Shown: piece by piece, positions 25,156-33,875 of the stretch
Numbering within the stretch: position 1 is the stretch's first letter
How the letters are laid out: every line of letters begins with the position of its first letter
Origin: Amycolatopsis lexingtonensis
GTDB taxonomy: Bacteria; Actinomycetota; Actinomycetes; Mycobacteriales; Pseudonocardiaceae
DNA length: 64,000 nucleotides
Reading direction: 5' to 3'
NCBI RefSeq assembly: GCF_014873755.1
Contig: NZ_JADBEG010000001.1
Coordinates: 7,166,501-7,230,500, forward strand
Notes under the pieces: model-generated
Databases searched by the model: none
What the model was told of the DNA's origin: nothing
Seen by the model: only the letters and a program-made list of their open reading frames with translations
Made by a program: the position numbers and the translations under genes

Positions 25156-26946
25156 TCACTTGCGGTGGCGTCCCCGGCCCGCGATCCGCGTCTTTTCCTC
25201 CGCCTGCCCGAACCGCGCGACCGCCCTGTCCCGCATGAAGCCCAGCGGATCGGGCGCGTGCAGCCGCAGCATGATGTCGTGGACGTGCTCGGGGCGGCCG
25301 TAGCCGGTCGCGCGGCTGACGACGTACGTCGTGGCGAACGCGACCGGGACCGTGATCAGCGCCGGCTGGTTGACGAACCAGGGCGCCCAGTCGCCGCTGT
25401 AGCCGCTCACGACGTTGACGACCAGCGCGGCCAGCACCAGCCCGCCGCCGACGAACATCCCGGCCAGCGCGCCGGGCCAGGACAGCTTGCGCCACCAGAT
25501 GCCCAGCACCAGCAGCGGGCTGAACGTCGACGCCGCGAGCGCGAACGTCAGCCCGATCGACAGCGAGATGTCCTCCGGCCGCAGCGCGACCGCCAGCGCG
25601 ATCGGGAACAGCGCGACCAGCCCGGTCGCCACGCGGAAGTCGCGCACCCGGCCGGGCAGCAGGTCGGTCGACACCACCCCGGCGACGCTCACCAGCAGTC
25701 CCGACGTGCTGGAGAGGAACGCGGCGAACGCGCCGGCCGCGGTGACCGCGCCGAGGATCTGCCCGCCGATGCCCGGCAGGATCGCCGAAGGCAGCCGCAG
25801 GATCGCCGCGTCGGTCTTGCCGGTGACGAGCAGCTCCGGGACGTACATCCGGGACAGCGCGCCCAGCAGCGTCGGGAACAGGTAGAACAGGCCCAGCAGC
25901 AGCAGGACGTGCACGGTGGTGCGGCGCGCGGCCTTGCCGTCGGGGTTGGTGTAGAAGCGGACCAGCACGTGCGGCAGGCCCATCGTCCCGAGGAACGTCG
26001 CGAACATCAGCGAGTACGTCTGGAGCAGGTCGGTGAGGCTGCCCGACCCCGGGTGCAGCCAGTTCGCGTTCTCGGCCACCGAATCGCTGACCACCGGCAC
26101 CGGCGTGCCGGCCATGAACTTCAGCGTGGTGCCTTCGGCGACCGTGTGCGGGGCCAGCGGGGTCCAGTGCGTCGGTCCGGCGGCCGGGCCGTTGTCGGTG
26201 CGGCCGTAGGCGTACAGGAAGGTGTCCGAGGTGACGTGCAGCGTGACGTCGGTCTGCACGTCGACCGTGGTGTCGCTGGTGAACACCGGCGGCGCGGCCG
26301 CGCCGAGCGGGCGGAAGCCGTCCGGGCCGCCGCCGGCGAAGAAGACCATGCACAGCACGAACGCGGGCACGGCGATGGCGAACAGCTTCAGCCAGTACTG
26401 GAAGGCCTGGACGACGGTGATCGCGCGCATGCCGCCGGCGATCACGTTGAACGCCACCACGACCATCACCGCGATCGCGCCCGTCCAGACCGGCACCGGG
26501 AGGATCGTCGCCAGCGTCAGGCCGGCGCCCTGCAGCTGCGGGACCATGTAGAGGATCCCGATGAACACGACGAACGCCGTCGAGAACCGGCGCAGGCCCT
26601 TCGAGCCGAGCCGCATTTCGACGAAGTCCGGCAGCGTGTACGCGCCCGAGCGGCGCAGCGGCGCAGCGACGAAGAGCATCAGGGCGAGGTAGCCCGCGGT
26701 GAAGCCGATCGGGAACCACAGCGCGTCGGCGCCGTCCTTGAGCACGATCCCGGCGATGCCGAGGAACGAGGCCGCCGACAGGTACTCACCGGAGATCGCG
26801 GCGGCGTTGCGGCGGGACCGCACGGTGCGGCGGGCGACCAGGAAGTCGTGCGTGCTCGTGGCCGAACGCGCGGAGCGGTGACCGATGAAGAACGTCACCA
26901 CGGCGACCAGCACGATGCCGGTCAAGGCCCACGGGTTCAGCTGCAC
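25156..26946 (-). CDS. Second sodium:solute symporter with large external insertion
   Basis: The 596-aa protein of the SSS family shares AAISGEYLSAASFLGIAG (about residues 48-65) and GTMGLPHVLVRFYTN (about 317-331) with the ActP-like gene downstream. It carries an extra hydrophilic loop (about 215-300) rich in Thr, Asp and Val between helices, and a basic C-terminal tail. The start is GTG at 26946. It forms an operon with the 176-aa membrane protein and the LytTR regulator upstream. It probably imports a small carboxylate. Confidence 0.87.
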   Translation of the reverse strand: MQLNPWALTGIVLVAVVTFFIGHRSARSATSTHDFLVARRTVRSRRNAAAISGEYLSAASFLGIAGIVLKDGADALWFPIGFTAGYLALMLFVAAPLRRSGAYTLPDFVEMRLGSKGLRRFSTAFVVFIGILYMVPQLQGAGLTLATILPVPVWTGAIAVMVVVAFNVIAGGMRAITVVQAFQYWLKLFAIAVPAFVLCMVFFAGGGPDGFRPLGAAAPPVFTSDTTVDVQTDVTLHVTSDTFLYAYGRTDNGPAAGPTHWTPLAPHTVAEGTTLKFMAGTPVPVVSDSVAENANWLHPGSGSLTDLLQTYSLMFATFLGTMGLPHVLVRFYTNPDGKAARRTTVHVLLLLGLFYLFPTLLGALSRMYVPELLVTGKTDAAILRLPSAILPGIGGQILGAVTAAGAFAAFLSSTSGLLVSVAGVVSTDLLPGRVRDFRVATGLVALFPIALAVALRPEDISLSIGLTFALAASTFSPLLVLGIWWRKLSWPGALAGMFVGGGLVLAALVVNVVSGYSGDWAPWFVNQPALITVPVAFATTYVVSRATGYGRPEHVHDIMLRLHAPDPLGFMRDRAVARFGQAEEKTRIAGRGRHRK

Positions 26947-26977
26947 GGGGGGAATCCTCGCACGACTCGGTGCGGAA

Positions 26978-27508
26978 CTAGTTCTCGATCATGTCCACGA
27001 ACGCGCGTTCGTTGCGTTCGGCCAGCCGGTTGTACCAGATTCCGACGCCGAACAAGAACGGGAACGGCAGCACGCCGAGGATCAGCCACGCCACCGGGAT
27101 GCCGCCCAGGCTCGCCTTGGAGAACCCCGGAACCAGGTAGAACAGCACCGGCAGGGAGCCGAACACGACGACGACCAGCAGGGCGAGCAGGACCGCCGTC
27201 CGCAGCTGCACCTTCACCAGGTGGTCGCGGACGAGCAGCTTGCCCCAGCTGGTCTGCTCTTCCAGCTCGACGCGGGCGCGCAGGGTGCCGCCGGCCCGGC
27301 GCGGGTCGGCGAGGATCACCCGCTCCCGCTTGGGTTTCGCGTGGTGCTCCGGCTTCGGCGGTTTCTCCGGTTCCGGCGCGGGCGGCAGCGATTCGACGAC
27401 GGCCCGGTCGGTGGGCTGCGGCAGCGGCCGCTGGCGGGCGCGCCTGCCGAGCGTCGGATCCGGTTCGCGGACGCCGTTCGCGCGGCGCTCGTAGAAGTCG
27501 TCGGTCAT
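26978..27508 (-). CDS. Two-helix membrane protein, DUF485-like partner of the second symporter
   Basis: The 176-aa protein has a long cytoplasmic N-terminus rich in Pro, Arg and Glu (residues 1-100) and two helices (about 106-128 and 138-160). It ends with ERNERAFVDMIEN. It sits immediately upstream of the second symporter (31-bp gap), just as the DUF485 gene precedes the first. It is about 60 residues longer than DUF485 proteins, and I see only a structural resemblance. An accessory-subunit role is inferred. Confidence 0.65.
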   Translation of the reverse strand: MTDDFYERRANGVREPDPTLGRRARQRPLPQPTDRAVVESLPPAPEPEKPPKPEHHAKPKRERVILADPRRAGGTLRARVELEEQTSWGKLLVRDHLVKVQLRTAVLLALLVVVVFGSLPVLFYLVPGFSKASLGGIPVAWLILGVLPFPFLFGVGIWYNRLAERNERAFVDMIEN

Positions 27509-27521
27509 GACCGGGCCCGGG

Positions 27522-28355
27522 TCAGCCGTTCCGGCCCGAACCGACCAGCCGGTCCTTCAGCGCCCGGGTGTGCCGCCTGCTGACCGGCAGCACCTTCTCC
27601 TCGTTGCCGATCACGACCTGGTAGCCACCCTGGCCCATGCGCAGTTCGGTGATCAGCGGCAGCGCGACGAGGAACGACCGGTGGATCCGGACGAAGCCGG
27701 CCTTCTCCCAGCGTTCCTCGAGCTGCGCCAGCGGGATGCGGACCAGGTGGCTGCCTTCGGTGGTGAACAGCCGCGCGTAGTCGCCCTGCGCCTCGACCCA
27801 GCGGACCGACGAGCGCGGGATGAGCTTGGTGGTGCCGGCCAGCTCGACCGGGATGACCTCGTCGTCGTTCTTCACCGGCTCGCCGCCCAGCGCACCGGGC
27901 GGGGGCGCCGCGGCGGAGGCCAGCTTGTCGATCACGCGGGTGATCGCGCGGTCGAGGCGGTCCTGCTGGTACGGCTTGAGCACGTAGTCGAGCGCACCGA
28001 GGTCGAAGGCGTTGACCGCCTCTTCGGCGTGCCCGGTGACGAAGACCAACGCGGGCGACGGCCGGAGCGCGGCGAACACGCGCGACATCTCCATGCCGGA
28101 CAGGCCGGGCATGTCGATGTCCGCGAAGACGGCGTCGACGATCGGCAGGCCGCGGTCCTTGCGCTCGCGCAGCCGCGGGTCGTCGGTGGACAGCAGCCGA
28201 AGCGCCTCGGAGGCGTCGATCGCCGGGAACACCTTCGCCACGTGCGGGCTGTTGCGCAGGCAGTGGACGAGTTCGTCAAGACCGTTCGGCTCGTCGTCCA
28301 CAGCCAGGACCACGAGTTTCCGGGTGTCATCGTGAGCACTCACAGTGAAACGCAT
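27522..28355 (-). CDS. LytTR family response regulator
   Basis: The protein of about 277 aa has a receiver domain (about residues 12-130) with the acidic pair in VVLAVDDEPNG, the phospho-acceptor Asp in VFADIDMPGLSG, and the switch Lys in YVLKPYQQDRL. A LytTR DNA-binding domain follows (about 170-275; FVRIHRSFLVAL and VLPVSRRHTRALK). The start could be ATG 28355 or a nearby GTG. It is 13 bp upstream of the 176-aa partner and symporter, making a regulator-transporter operon. Its cognate kinase is most likely the LytS-type protein at 30859-32184. Confidence 0.88.
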   Translation of the reverse strand: MRFTVSAHDDTRKLVVLAVDDEPNGLDELVHCLRNSPHVAKVFPAIDASEALRLLSTDDPRLRERKDRGLPIVDAVFADIDMPGLSGMEMSRVFAALRPSPALVFVTGHAEEAVNAFDLGALDYVLKPYQQDRLDRAITRVIDKLASAAAPPPGALGGEPVKNDDEVIPVELAGTTKLIPRSSVRWVEAQGDYARLFTTEGSHLVRIPLAQLEERWEKAGFVRIHRSFLVALPLITELRMGQGGYQVVIGNEEKVLPVSRRHTRALKDRLVGSGRNG

Positions 28356-28408
28356 CCTGCCCATTGCCGAGTGCAATGTCCAGCCCCCGTCTGCCTGAAG
28401 TGCGGCGA

Positions 28409-28437
28409 CCCGCGGACGGGGTTCCGCCGTCCGCGGG
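28409..28437 (-). terminator. Terminator after the GH16 gene
   Basis: CCCGCGGACGG (28409-28419) pairs perfectly with 28427-28437 around a 7-nt loop, 11 nt after the GH16 stop on the minus strand. It separates the glucanase gene from the LytTR operon. Confidence 0.75.
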
Positions 28438-28448
28438 CCCTTCCTGTC

Positions 28449-29834
28449 TCAGTGCACGAACGTGAACCAGTTGAGGTTCACGAAATCCGCGGGCTGGCCG
28501 CTCGTGAACGTGAGGTACACGTTGTGCACGCCGGTCACCGCGCTGATGTTCGCCGGGACGGTCCGCCAGCTCTGCCAGCCGCCGGTGTTGCCCACGGCGA
28601 AGCTGCCGATCGGCGCGTTGGACCGGCTGTCGAGCCGCACTTCCACCAGCCCGCTGACCCCGTTCGCGGCGCCGGACGCCACCCGCGCCTGGAAGTTGGT
28701 CGCCGCGCTGCTGCCGAAGTCGACGTTCGGGTACAGGGCCCAGTCGCCGTTGGCCAGCGCGCCGATGTCCTGGCCGCCCCCGCTGTCCGTGGTGGCCTCG
28801 GTGATCAGCCCGGACTGCTGGCTGAAGGACTCGGCCTGGATGGTGCTGTACGCGCTGGTCCCACCGCCGGGCGGCGTGGTGGTCGGCGGGGTCGTCGTGC
28901 CGCCACCGCCGCCGCGGGTGGTGACGGTGACGTAGTCGACGACCATCGGGTGGCCGGGCACGATCCCCGGCCCCGGCGTGGTGGTGCCGGAGTTGTTGTT
29001 CGGGAACGCGCCGCCGATGGCGACGTTCAGCAACACGAAGTAGCCCTGGTGGGTGGTCATGTTCGCCCAGGTCGTGGCGTCGACCTGGTTCTGGCTCACC
29101 GAGTGGAACTGCTGGCCGTCGACGAACCAGCGGAACACCTGCGGGCTGGTGCTCGCGTCCCATTCGAAGCGGTAGGTGTGGAAGGCCGACTGGCAGCTGC
29201 TGCCCGGGCACGCCCGGTTGGCGGGCAGGCCGGTCGTTTCGTTGCACGGGCCGCCCGGGTTGACGCCGCAGTGCAGGACACCCCAGACGGAGTTGATCCC
29301 GTTGACGTTCTCCATGATGTCGAACTCGCCGATCGCGGGCCAGTTCCACCAGTTGCCGCGGTAGGGACCGCCGAGCGCCCAGAACGCGGGCCAGTACCCG
29401 AGCGCGGCCGAGCCGGTGACGTTCGGCATCTGGATCCGGCTTTCGATCCGCATGACCCCGCCCGCCGGCGGCTTGAAGTCCGCGCGCTGGGTTTCGATGC
29501 GCGCCGACGTCCAGTTGCCCGACCCGTCGCGCAGCGGCGTGATGCGGAGGTTGCCGCCGCCGTCGAGGGAGACGTTGCCGGAGTTGGCGGTGTAGTTCTG
29601 GATCTCGCCGGTGCCCCAGTTGGCGGGGCCGCCGGGGTAGCTGTGGCCGTTGTCGATGATCCAGTTCGCGCTCGCGGGGAGGGCGCCGGAGCCGCCGGTG
29701 AAGTCGTCGGCGAAAACCGTGGTCCAGCCCGAGTCGGGCGGCGGGATCGACGCCGCGGCGGGCATGGTCAGCGGGATGGCGATGAGCGCGGCGCCGAACG
29801 CGGCACCGATGGCGAGTCTTCGGGAGTGGGGCAT
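28449..29834 (-). CDS. Secreted GH16 endo-beta-1,3-glucanase with C-terminal CBM6-type module
   Basis: The 461-aa protein has a clear signal peptide (MPHSRRLAIGAAFG, cleavage after about AAAS at residue 29). A GH16 domain (about 35-295) holds the catalytic motif GEFDIMEN, giving nucleophile and acid/base Glu. A Gly/Thr/Pro linker (about 296-320) and a CBM6-like beta-sandwich (about 325-460; QAESFSQQSG, NGDWALYPNVDFG) follow. It likely cleaves laminarin or fungal beta-1,3-glucan outside the cell. The start ATG follows GAGGAGGTCGTACCCG. The gene stands alone, with its own operator-like palindrome and terminator. Confidence 0.92.
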   Translation of the reverse strand: MPHSRRLAIGAAFGAALIAIPLTMPAAASIPPPDSGWTTVFADDFTGGSGALPASANWIIDNGHSYPGGPANWGTGEIQNYTANSGNVSLDGGGNLRITPLRDGSGNWTSARIETQRADFKPPAGGVMRIESRIQMPNVTGSAALGYWPAFWALGGPYRGNWWNWPAIGEFDIMENVNGINSVWGVLHCGVNPGGPCNETTGLPANRACPGSSCQSAFHTYRFEWDASTSPQVFRWFVDGQQFHSVSQNQVDATTWANMTTHQGYFVLLNVAIGGAFPNNNSGTTTPGPGIVPGHPMVVDYVTVTTRGGGGGTTTPPTTTPPGGGTSAYSTIQAESFSQQSGLITEATTDSGGGQDIGALANGDWALYPNVDFGSSAATNFQARVASGAANGVSGLVEVRLDSRSNAPIGSFAVGNTGGWQSWRTVPANISAVTGVHNVYLTFTSGQPADFVNLNWFTFVH

Positions 29835-29860
29835 CGGGTACGACCTCCTCGTCGTCCGGA

Positions 29861-29881
29861 TTTGTTGCCGATCGCAACAAA
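29861..29881. promoter_or_regulatory. Operator-like palindrome upstream of the glucanase
   Basis: TTTGTTGC-CGATC-GCAACAAA has perfect 8-bp arms and lies 27 bp before the GH16 start. Such palindromes precede many actinobacterial glycosidase genes and are bound by LacI- or GntR-type sugar regulators. No such regulator is encoded next to it. The identity of the binding protein is unknown. Confidence 0.5.
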
Positions 29882-29992
29882 GCCCGTCGACAAGGAGACC
29901 TGACACCCCACCCCGGATCCAGAGGCGTTACCGGGGAAGGGTGATGCAGGTCACAAAGTCTGCCCGGAAGTACTCAAACCGGACACCCGGGT

Positions 29993-30838
29993 TCAGAGGC
30001 CGAAGCGGGACCACGCCGCTTTCTGGGTCACCGCGTCCAGCACCGCCGAAGCCGCGGCCGGGGCCCCGATGCCGAGGCGGGCCAGGAGGGGGCGCTTGGG
30101 CTCGGCCACCGAGATTTCGGCGTCCGGGAAGCGCTCGGTGACGATCTGGCGGAGGCTGCCGAGGCCGTCGATCAGGCCGAGTTCGTGCGCCTTCGCGCCG
30201 AGCCAGACGTCGCCGGTGAAGAGATCCTCGGCGTCGGTCAGGCGGTCGCCGCGGCGTTCCTTGACCCAGCCGACGAACAGGTCGTGGAGCTGGGTGTGCA
30301 TCTTCTTCAGCCACTCGACGTCTTCCGGCTTCTCCGGCGAGAAGGGGTCGAGGCGCGACTTGTTGGCGCCCGCCGTGTGCAGGCGGCGCTCGATGCCGAA
30401 GCGTTCCAGCAGGCCCGTGAAGCCGAAGCCGCCGCTGATCACGCCGATCGAGCCGACCATGGACGTGCGGTGGGCGTAGATCTCGTCGGCCGCGCAGGCC
30501 AGCCAGTAGCCGCCGGACGCGGCGACGTCTTCGCAGAACGCCAGCACCGGGACCTGCTTCTCGTCGGCCAGCTGCCGGATGCGCTCGGCGACCAGGCCGG
30601 ACTGCGTCGGCGCGCCGCCGGGTGAGTTCACCAGCAGCGCGACCGCCTTCAGCCGGTCGTGGCCGAACGCCCTGGTCAGGGCCGATTCGACCGCGCTCAG
30701 GTTGATCGCGCCCCTGGCCAGCGGGGACGGCGACGGGGTGATCACGCCGTGCAGCTTCACCACGGCCACGACGTCCTTGCGCTCGACCCGGTCGGCGAGC
30801 GCCGGGATCCGCGAAGCCAGTTTGTTCGTCACGCTCAT
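29993..30838 (-). CDS. sppA: S49 family signal peptide peptidase (SppA type)
   Basis: The 281-aa protein is a single-domain serine protease with the Ser-Lys dyad: DVAASGGYWLA (nucleophile Ser, about residue 108) and a Lys in AGANKSRLDPF (about 160). VNSPGG (about 70-75) forms the oxyanion region. These proteases clear signal peptides or other membrane-associated peptides. No obvious transmembrane anchor is present. It is 20 bp downstream of the LytS-type kinase and probably co-transcribed with it, which is unusual. Confidence 0.87.
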   Translation of the reverse strand: MSVTNKLASRIPALADRVERKDVVAVVKLHGVITPSPSPLARGAINLSAVESALTRAFGHDRLKAVALLVNSPGGAPTQSGLVAERIRQLADEKQVPVLAFCEDVAASGGYWLACAADEIYAHRTSMVGSIGVISGGFGFTGLLERFGIERRLHTAGANKSRLDPFSPEKPEDVEWLKKMHTQLHDLFVGWVKERRGDRLTDAEDLFTGDVWLGAKAHELGLIDGLGSLRQIVTERFPDAEISVAEPKRPLLARLGIGAPAAASAVLDAVTQKAAWSRFGL

Positions 30839-30858
30839 GCAGCCAGGCTAGCCGGGAC

Positions 30859-32184
30859 TCAGCCCATGGGGAGGACGCCGGAGCGTGAGCCGTTCACCCC
30901 GCTGACGTCGGCGCCGTTCAGCTGGGCCCGACCGCTCTGCTGTGGGACGTCAGCCGGCGCGGTGTCGTTTTCGGAGCTGTAGTCCGGCATGTTCGGGCGG
31001 ACGCCGGGGACGAACTTCGGCACCCGCAGCGTCACCTTCATGCCGGCGCCGGGCGCGGTCTCGACCATCACCGCGTAGTCGTTGCCGAAGACCTGCTGCA
31101 TGCGCTGACTGATGTTGCCGAGCCCGACGTGCGCGCCGGTGCTGTGCGCGTTCTTGACGTCGTTGAGCCGCCGCGGGTCCATGCCGATGCCGTCGTCCTC
31201 GACGCTGATCAGCGCCTCGGTGCCGTGGTCCTGCGCGATGACCGTGACGCAGCCGCCGCTGGGCTTGCTGGCCAGGCCGTGCTTGACCGCGTTCTCCACC
31301 AGCGGCTGGATGATCAGGAACGGCACGACGACGCTGAGCACCTCGGGCGCGATCTTCATCCGCACCTCGAGCCGGCCGCCGAAGCGGGCGTTCTCGATGG
31401 TCAGGTAGCGGTCGATGTTGCGCAGCTCCTCGGCGAGCGAGGTGAACATGCCCGACGAGCGGAACGAGTAGCGCGTGAAGTCGGCGAAGTCCTGAAGCAG
31501 CTCTCGCGCCTCTTCGGGGTCCGTGCGGATCAGTGCGGAGATCGTGTTCAGCGCGTTGTAGACGAAGTGCGGCGAGATCTGCGCGCGCAGCGCCTTGATC
31601 TCGGCCTGCTGGAGCTGCTGCTTCGACTCGTCGAGCCGGGACAGCTCGAACTGCGTGCAGACGAACTGCGCGACCGCGTCGGCCATCTGCACCAGGCGCC
31701 CGCGGGTGCGGCCGACGACGATCAGCGCCGCCTCGGTCTCGCCCTCGACCAGCAGCGGCACGATGACCGCGGTCTTCATCCGGCAGGTGCCGCGGTGGTT
31801 GCACGGCATCCGGTCGTGCGCGACGACCTCGCGGCGGTGCTTGCGGATGGCGGCGCCGATGGCGTCGACGAGGTCGACGTAGTGCTCGTTCGCTTCGCCG
31901 TCCCAGGACAGCAGTGTGCCTTCGCTGTCGGTGATGCCGACGGCGACGCAGTCGAGCATCTGCAGCAGCTGCGTGGTGATCTTGTCGGCGGCGTCCTCGT
32001 CCAGGCCGGAGCGGAGGTTCGGGGCGGCCTTCGACATCCGGTGGACGGCCTGCAGCATCGCGTCTTCGACCACGCTGGCCGGCTTGCGCTGTTTCACGAG
32101 CAGCACGATCACCACGATGCCGAGCAGCACCGCGACACTCCACGGAACGATCTGCGCAAGCGGAAACCCGGACACGGCGTCCAT
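30859..32184 (-). CDS. LytS/YpdA-type sensor histidine kinase with GAF domain
   Basis: The protein of about 441 aa has one N-terminal membrane helix (about residues 9-29), a GAF-like domain (about 60-185) with a MPCNHRGTC stretch, then a His_kinase domain. The latter has phospho-acceptor His in ISPHFVYNALNTI (about 216-228) and an ATP-binding domain with PLVENAVKHG and DDGIGM (about 300-345). The C-terminal tail is disordered. This is the partner class of LytTR regulators. The start ATG 32184 is favoured over an upstream TTG. Its probable target is the LytTR protein at 27522. Confidence 0.86.
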   Translation of the reverse strand: MDAVSGFPLAQIVPWSVAVLLGIVVIVLLVKQRKPASVVEDAMLQAVHRMSKAAPNLRSGLDEDAADKITTQLLQMLDCVAVGITDSEGTLLSWDGEANEHYVDLVDAIGAAIRKHRREVVAHDRMPCNHRGTCRMKTAVIVPLLVEGETEAALIVVGRTRGRLVQMADAVAQFVCTQFELSRLDESKQQLQQAEIKALRAQISPHFVYNALNTISALIRTDPEEARELLQDFADFTRYSFRSSGMFTSLAEELRNIDRYLTIENARFGGRLEVRMKIAPEVLSVVVPFLIIQPLVENAVKHGLASKPSGGCVTVIAQDHGTEALISVEDDGIGMDPRRLNDVKNAHSTGAHVGLGNISQRMQQVFGNDYAVMVETAPGAGMKVTLRVPKFVPGVRPNMPDYSSENDTAPADVPQQSGRAQLNGADVSGVNGSRSGVLPMG

Positions 32185-32431
32185 GCTCTGCGCTCGACCA
32201 ACCGGGTGCAAGGCCTGTTCCCACTTTCTGTCCAACTGTGATGACCGAGGGTTGAAGGGACCCTACCGAGAGTCGGATCCGGGCCCTCGCGGTCACTATG
32301 CGCAACACGCGGGAGGGGTCGCCTGTTCCACCCCTTCCGGCGAAAGCCGCAGGAAGGACGCGGTTTCGCTGCCGCCGGCCCCGCGCTCGGCGACGCCCGG
32401 CGCAGCACGTGCGGCCGAACGGGCGAATCTG

Positions 32432-33292
32432 CTACTTGAGGAGCCGCGACATGCGGCGGTCGGCGAGCGGCTTGCCGCCGGTCTGGCAGGTCGGGCAGTA
32501 CTGGAACGACTTGTCGGCGAAGGAGATCTCGCGGATCGTGTCGCCGCAGACCGGGCACGGCAGGCCGGTCCGCGCGTGGACCCGCAGGCCCGAGCGCTTC
32601 TCGCCCTTCAGCCGCGCGGCCTTCTGGCCGACCGAGCGCTTGACGGCGTCGGACTCGATTTCGACGATCGCTTCGGCGAGGGTCTCCAGCGCGCCGTCGT
32701 CGAGCTTGCCGATCGTCGCGTACGGCGAGAGCTTCGCGCGGTGCATGATCTCGTCGGAGTAGGCGTTGCCGATCCCGGCGATGAGCGACTGGTCGGTGAG
32801 CGCCCACTTCAAGCGGGTGTTCTTGCCGGCGAACAGCTCACGCAGCTGCGTCGCGTCCAGGGAGAGGGCGTCCGGGCCGAGGCGGGCCACGCTCGCGATC
32901 TCCTGGGGGTCCTTGACGATCCACACCGCGAGGCCCTTCTTCGTGCCCGCTTCGGTGAGGTCGAACCCGGGCCCGGTCGCGGACTCGAGGTGCACGCGCA
33001 GCGAGATCGGACCCTTGCCCGGCTTCAGCGGCGCCGCGGCGAGGCCGTCGGACCAGCGCAGCCAGCCCGCGCGGGCGAGGTGCACGACGAGGTGCAGGTC
33101 GCCCGCGACGACGTCGAGGTGCTTCCCGTGGCGGGTCGCGCCGGTGATCTCGCGGCCGTGCATGTCGGTCCACGGCGGGGTCGCCGTCTTCAGCACGCTC
33201 AGCGATGCGACATCGATGCGGAAGATCGTCTGGCCGACCGCGTTCTCGCGCAGGTGGTGGGCCAGCGCTTCGACCTCGGGTAGCTCGGGCAT
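32432..33292 (-). CDS. Fpg/Nei family DNA glycosylase
   Basis: The 286-aa base-excision repair enzyme begins with PELPEVE, giving the N-terminal Pro nucleophile and Glu3. It has the helix-two-turn-helix with GIGNAYSDEI (about residues 172-181) and a zinc finger, CPVCGDTIREI...YCPTCQ (Cys at about 245, 248, 265, 268). It would remove oxidised bases and cut the abasic site. Whether it is closer to Fpg or Nei is not decidable by eye; the pattern resembles the actinobacterial Nei-type proteins. The 247-bp stretch between it and the kinase gene contains no supported gene. Confidence 0.92.
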   Translation of the reverse strand: MPELPEVEALAHHLRENAVGQTIFRIDVASLSVLKTATPPWTDMHGREITGATRHGKHLDVVAGDLHLVVHLARAGWLRWSDGLAAAPLKPGKGPISLRVHLESATGPGFDLTEAGTKKGLAVWIVKDPQEIASVARLGPDALSLDATQLRELFAGKNTRLKWALTDQSLIAGIGNAYSDEIMHRAKLSPYATIGKLDDGALETLAEAIVEIESDAVKRSVGQKAARLKGEKRSGLRVHARTGLPCPVCGDTIREISFADKSFQYCPTCQTGGKPLADRRMSRLLK

Positions 33293-33331
33293 GTCCCCAG
33301 TTTCACCCCTTCGGCCGAATTCCGGTACTGG

Positions 33332-33772
33332 CTATTCGACGGGGTGCAGCGGCCCGTCGAAGTCCGGCAGCGAGTGCCGCTGGATGGTCTTGGAGATCTT
33401 CTTGACCTCGCCCTGCACGGTGAACATGCCGCGGATGGTGCCGACCCAGCGCTCGGACGGCCGGTCGCCGGTGACGTCGCCCTCGGTCTCCGCGACCACC
33501 GTCCACGGCCGGCGCAGGATCCACCGCAGGGGGAAGAACAGGATGACGAGCAGCAGCGCGAGCAGCACCCACGCGGGGATGTTGACCTGGTCCGGCGTCC
33601 ACACGACGAGGATGACGGCCAGCAGCGCGGTCACCACGATCATCGCGATGCCGGGGCCGTAGCTGCCCGCGACGTCGTGCTCGAAGTCGTCGGCCGTCGC
33701 CGGGGCACGCCATTCCATCTGGGCACGGACCACCCAGTCGCGGCCGTCTTCGCCGCGCACCAGCCGGTTCAT
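33332..33772 (-). CDS. Two-helix membrane protein, function unknown
   Basis: The 146-aa protein has a soluble N-terminus (MNRLVRGEDGRDWVVRAQMEW), two closely spaced helices (about residues 40-60 and 66-82) and a cytoplasmic tail with WTVVAETEG. It resembles small actinobacterial membrane proteins of unknown function. It is 39 bp upstream of the glycosylase's start on the same strand and may share its transcript. Confidence 0.6.
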   Translation of the reverse strand: MNRLVRGEDGRDWVVRAQMEWRAPATADDFEHDVAGSYGPGIAMIVVTALLAVILVVWTPDQVNIPAWVLLALLLVILFFPLRWILRRPWTVVAETEGDVTGDRPSERWVGTIRGMFTVQGEVKKISKTIQRHSLPDFDGPLHPVE

Positions 33773-33875
33773 TCAGTTGCCTCCAGGGCCGCCCGCAGGG
33801 TGAGCAGCACAACGGTACCGTGCGCGGCCGCGAACGCGCGAGGGAGGAATCGGACATCCCACCCGGCGAAGTGGA

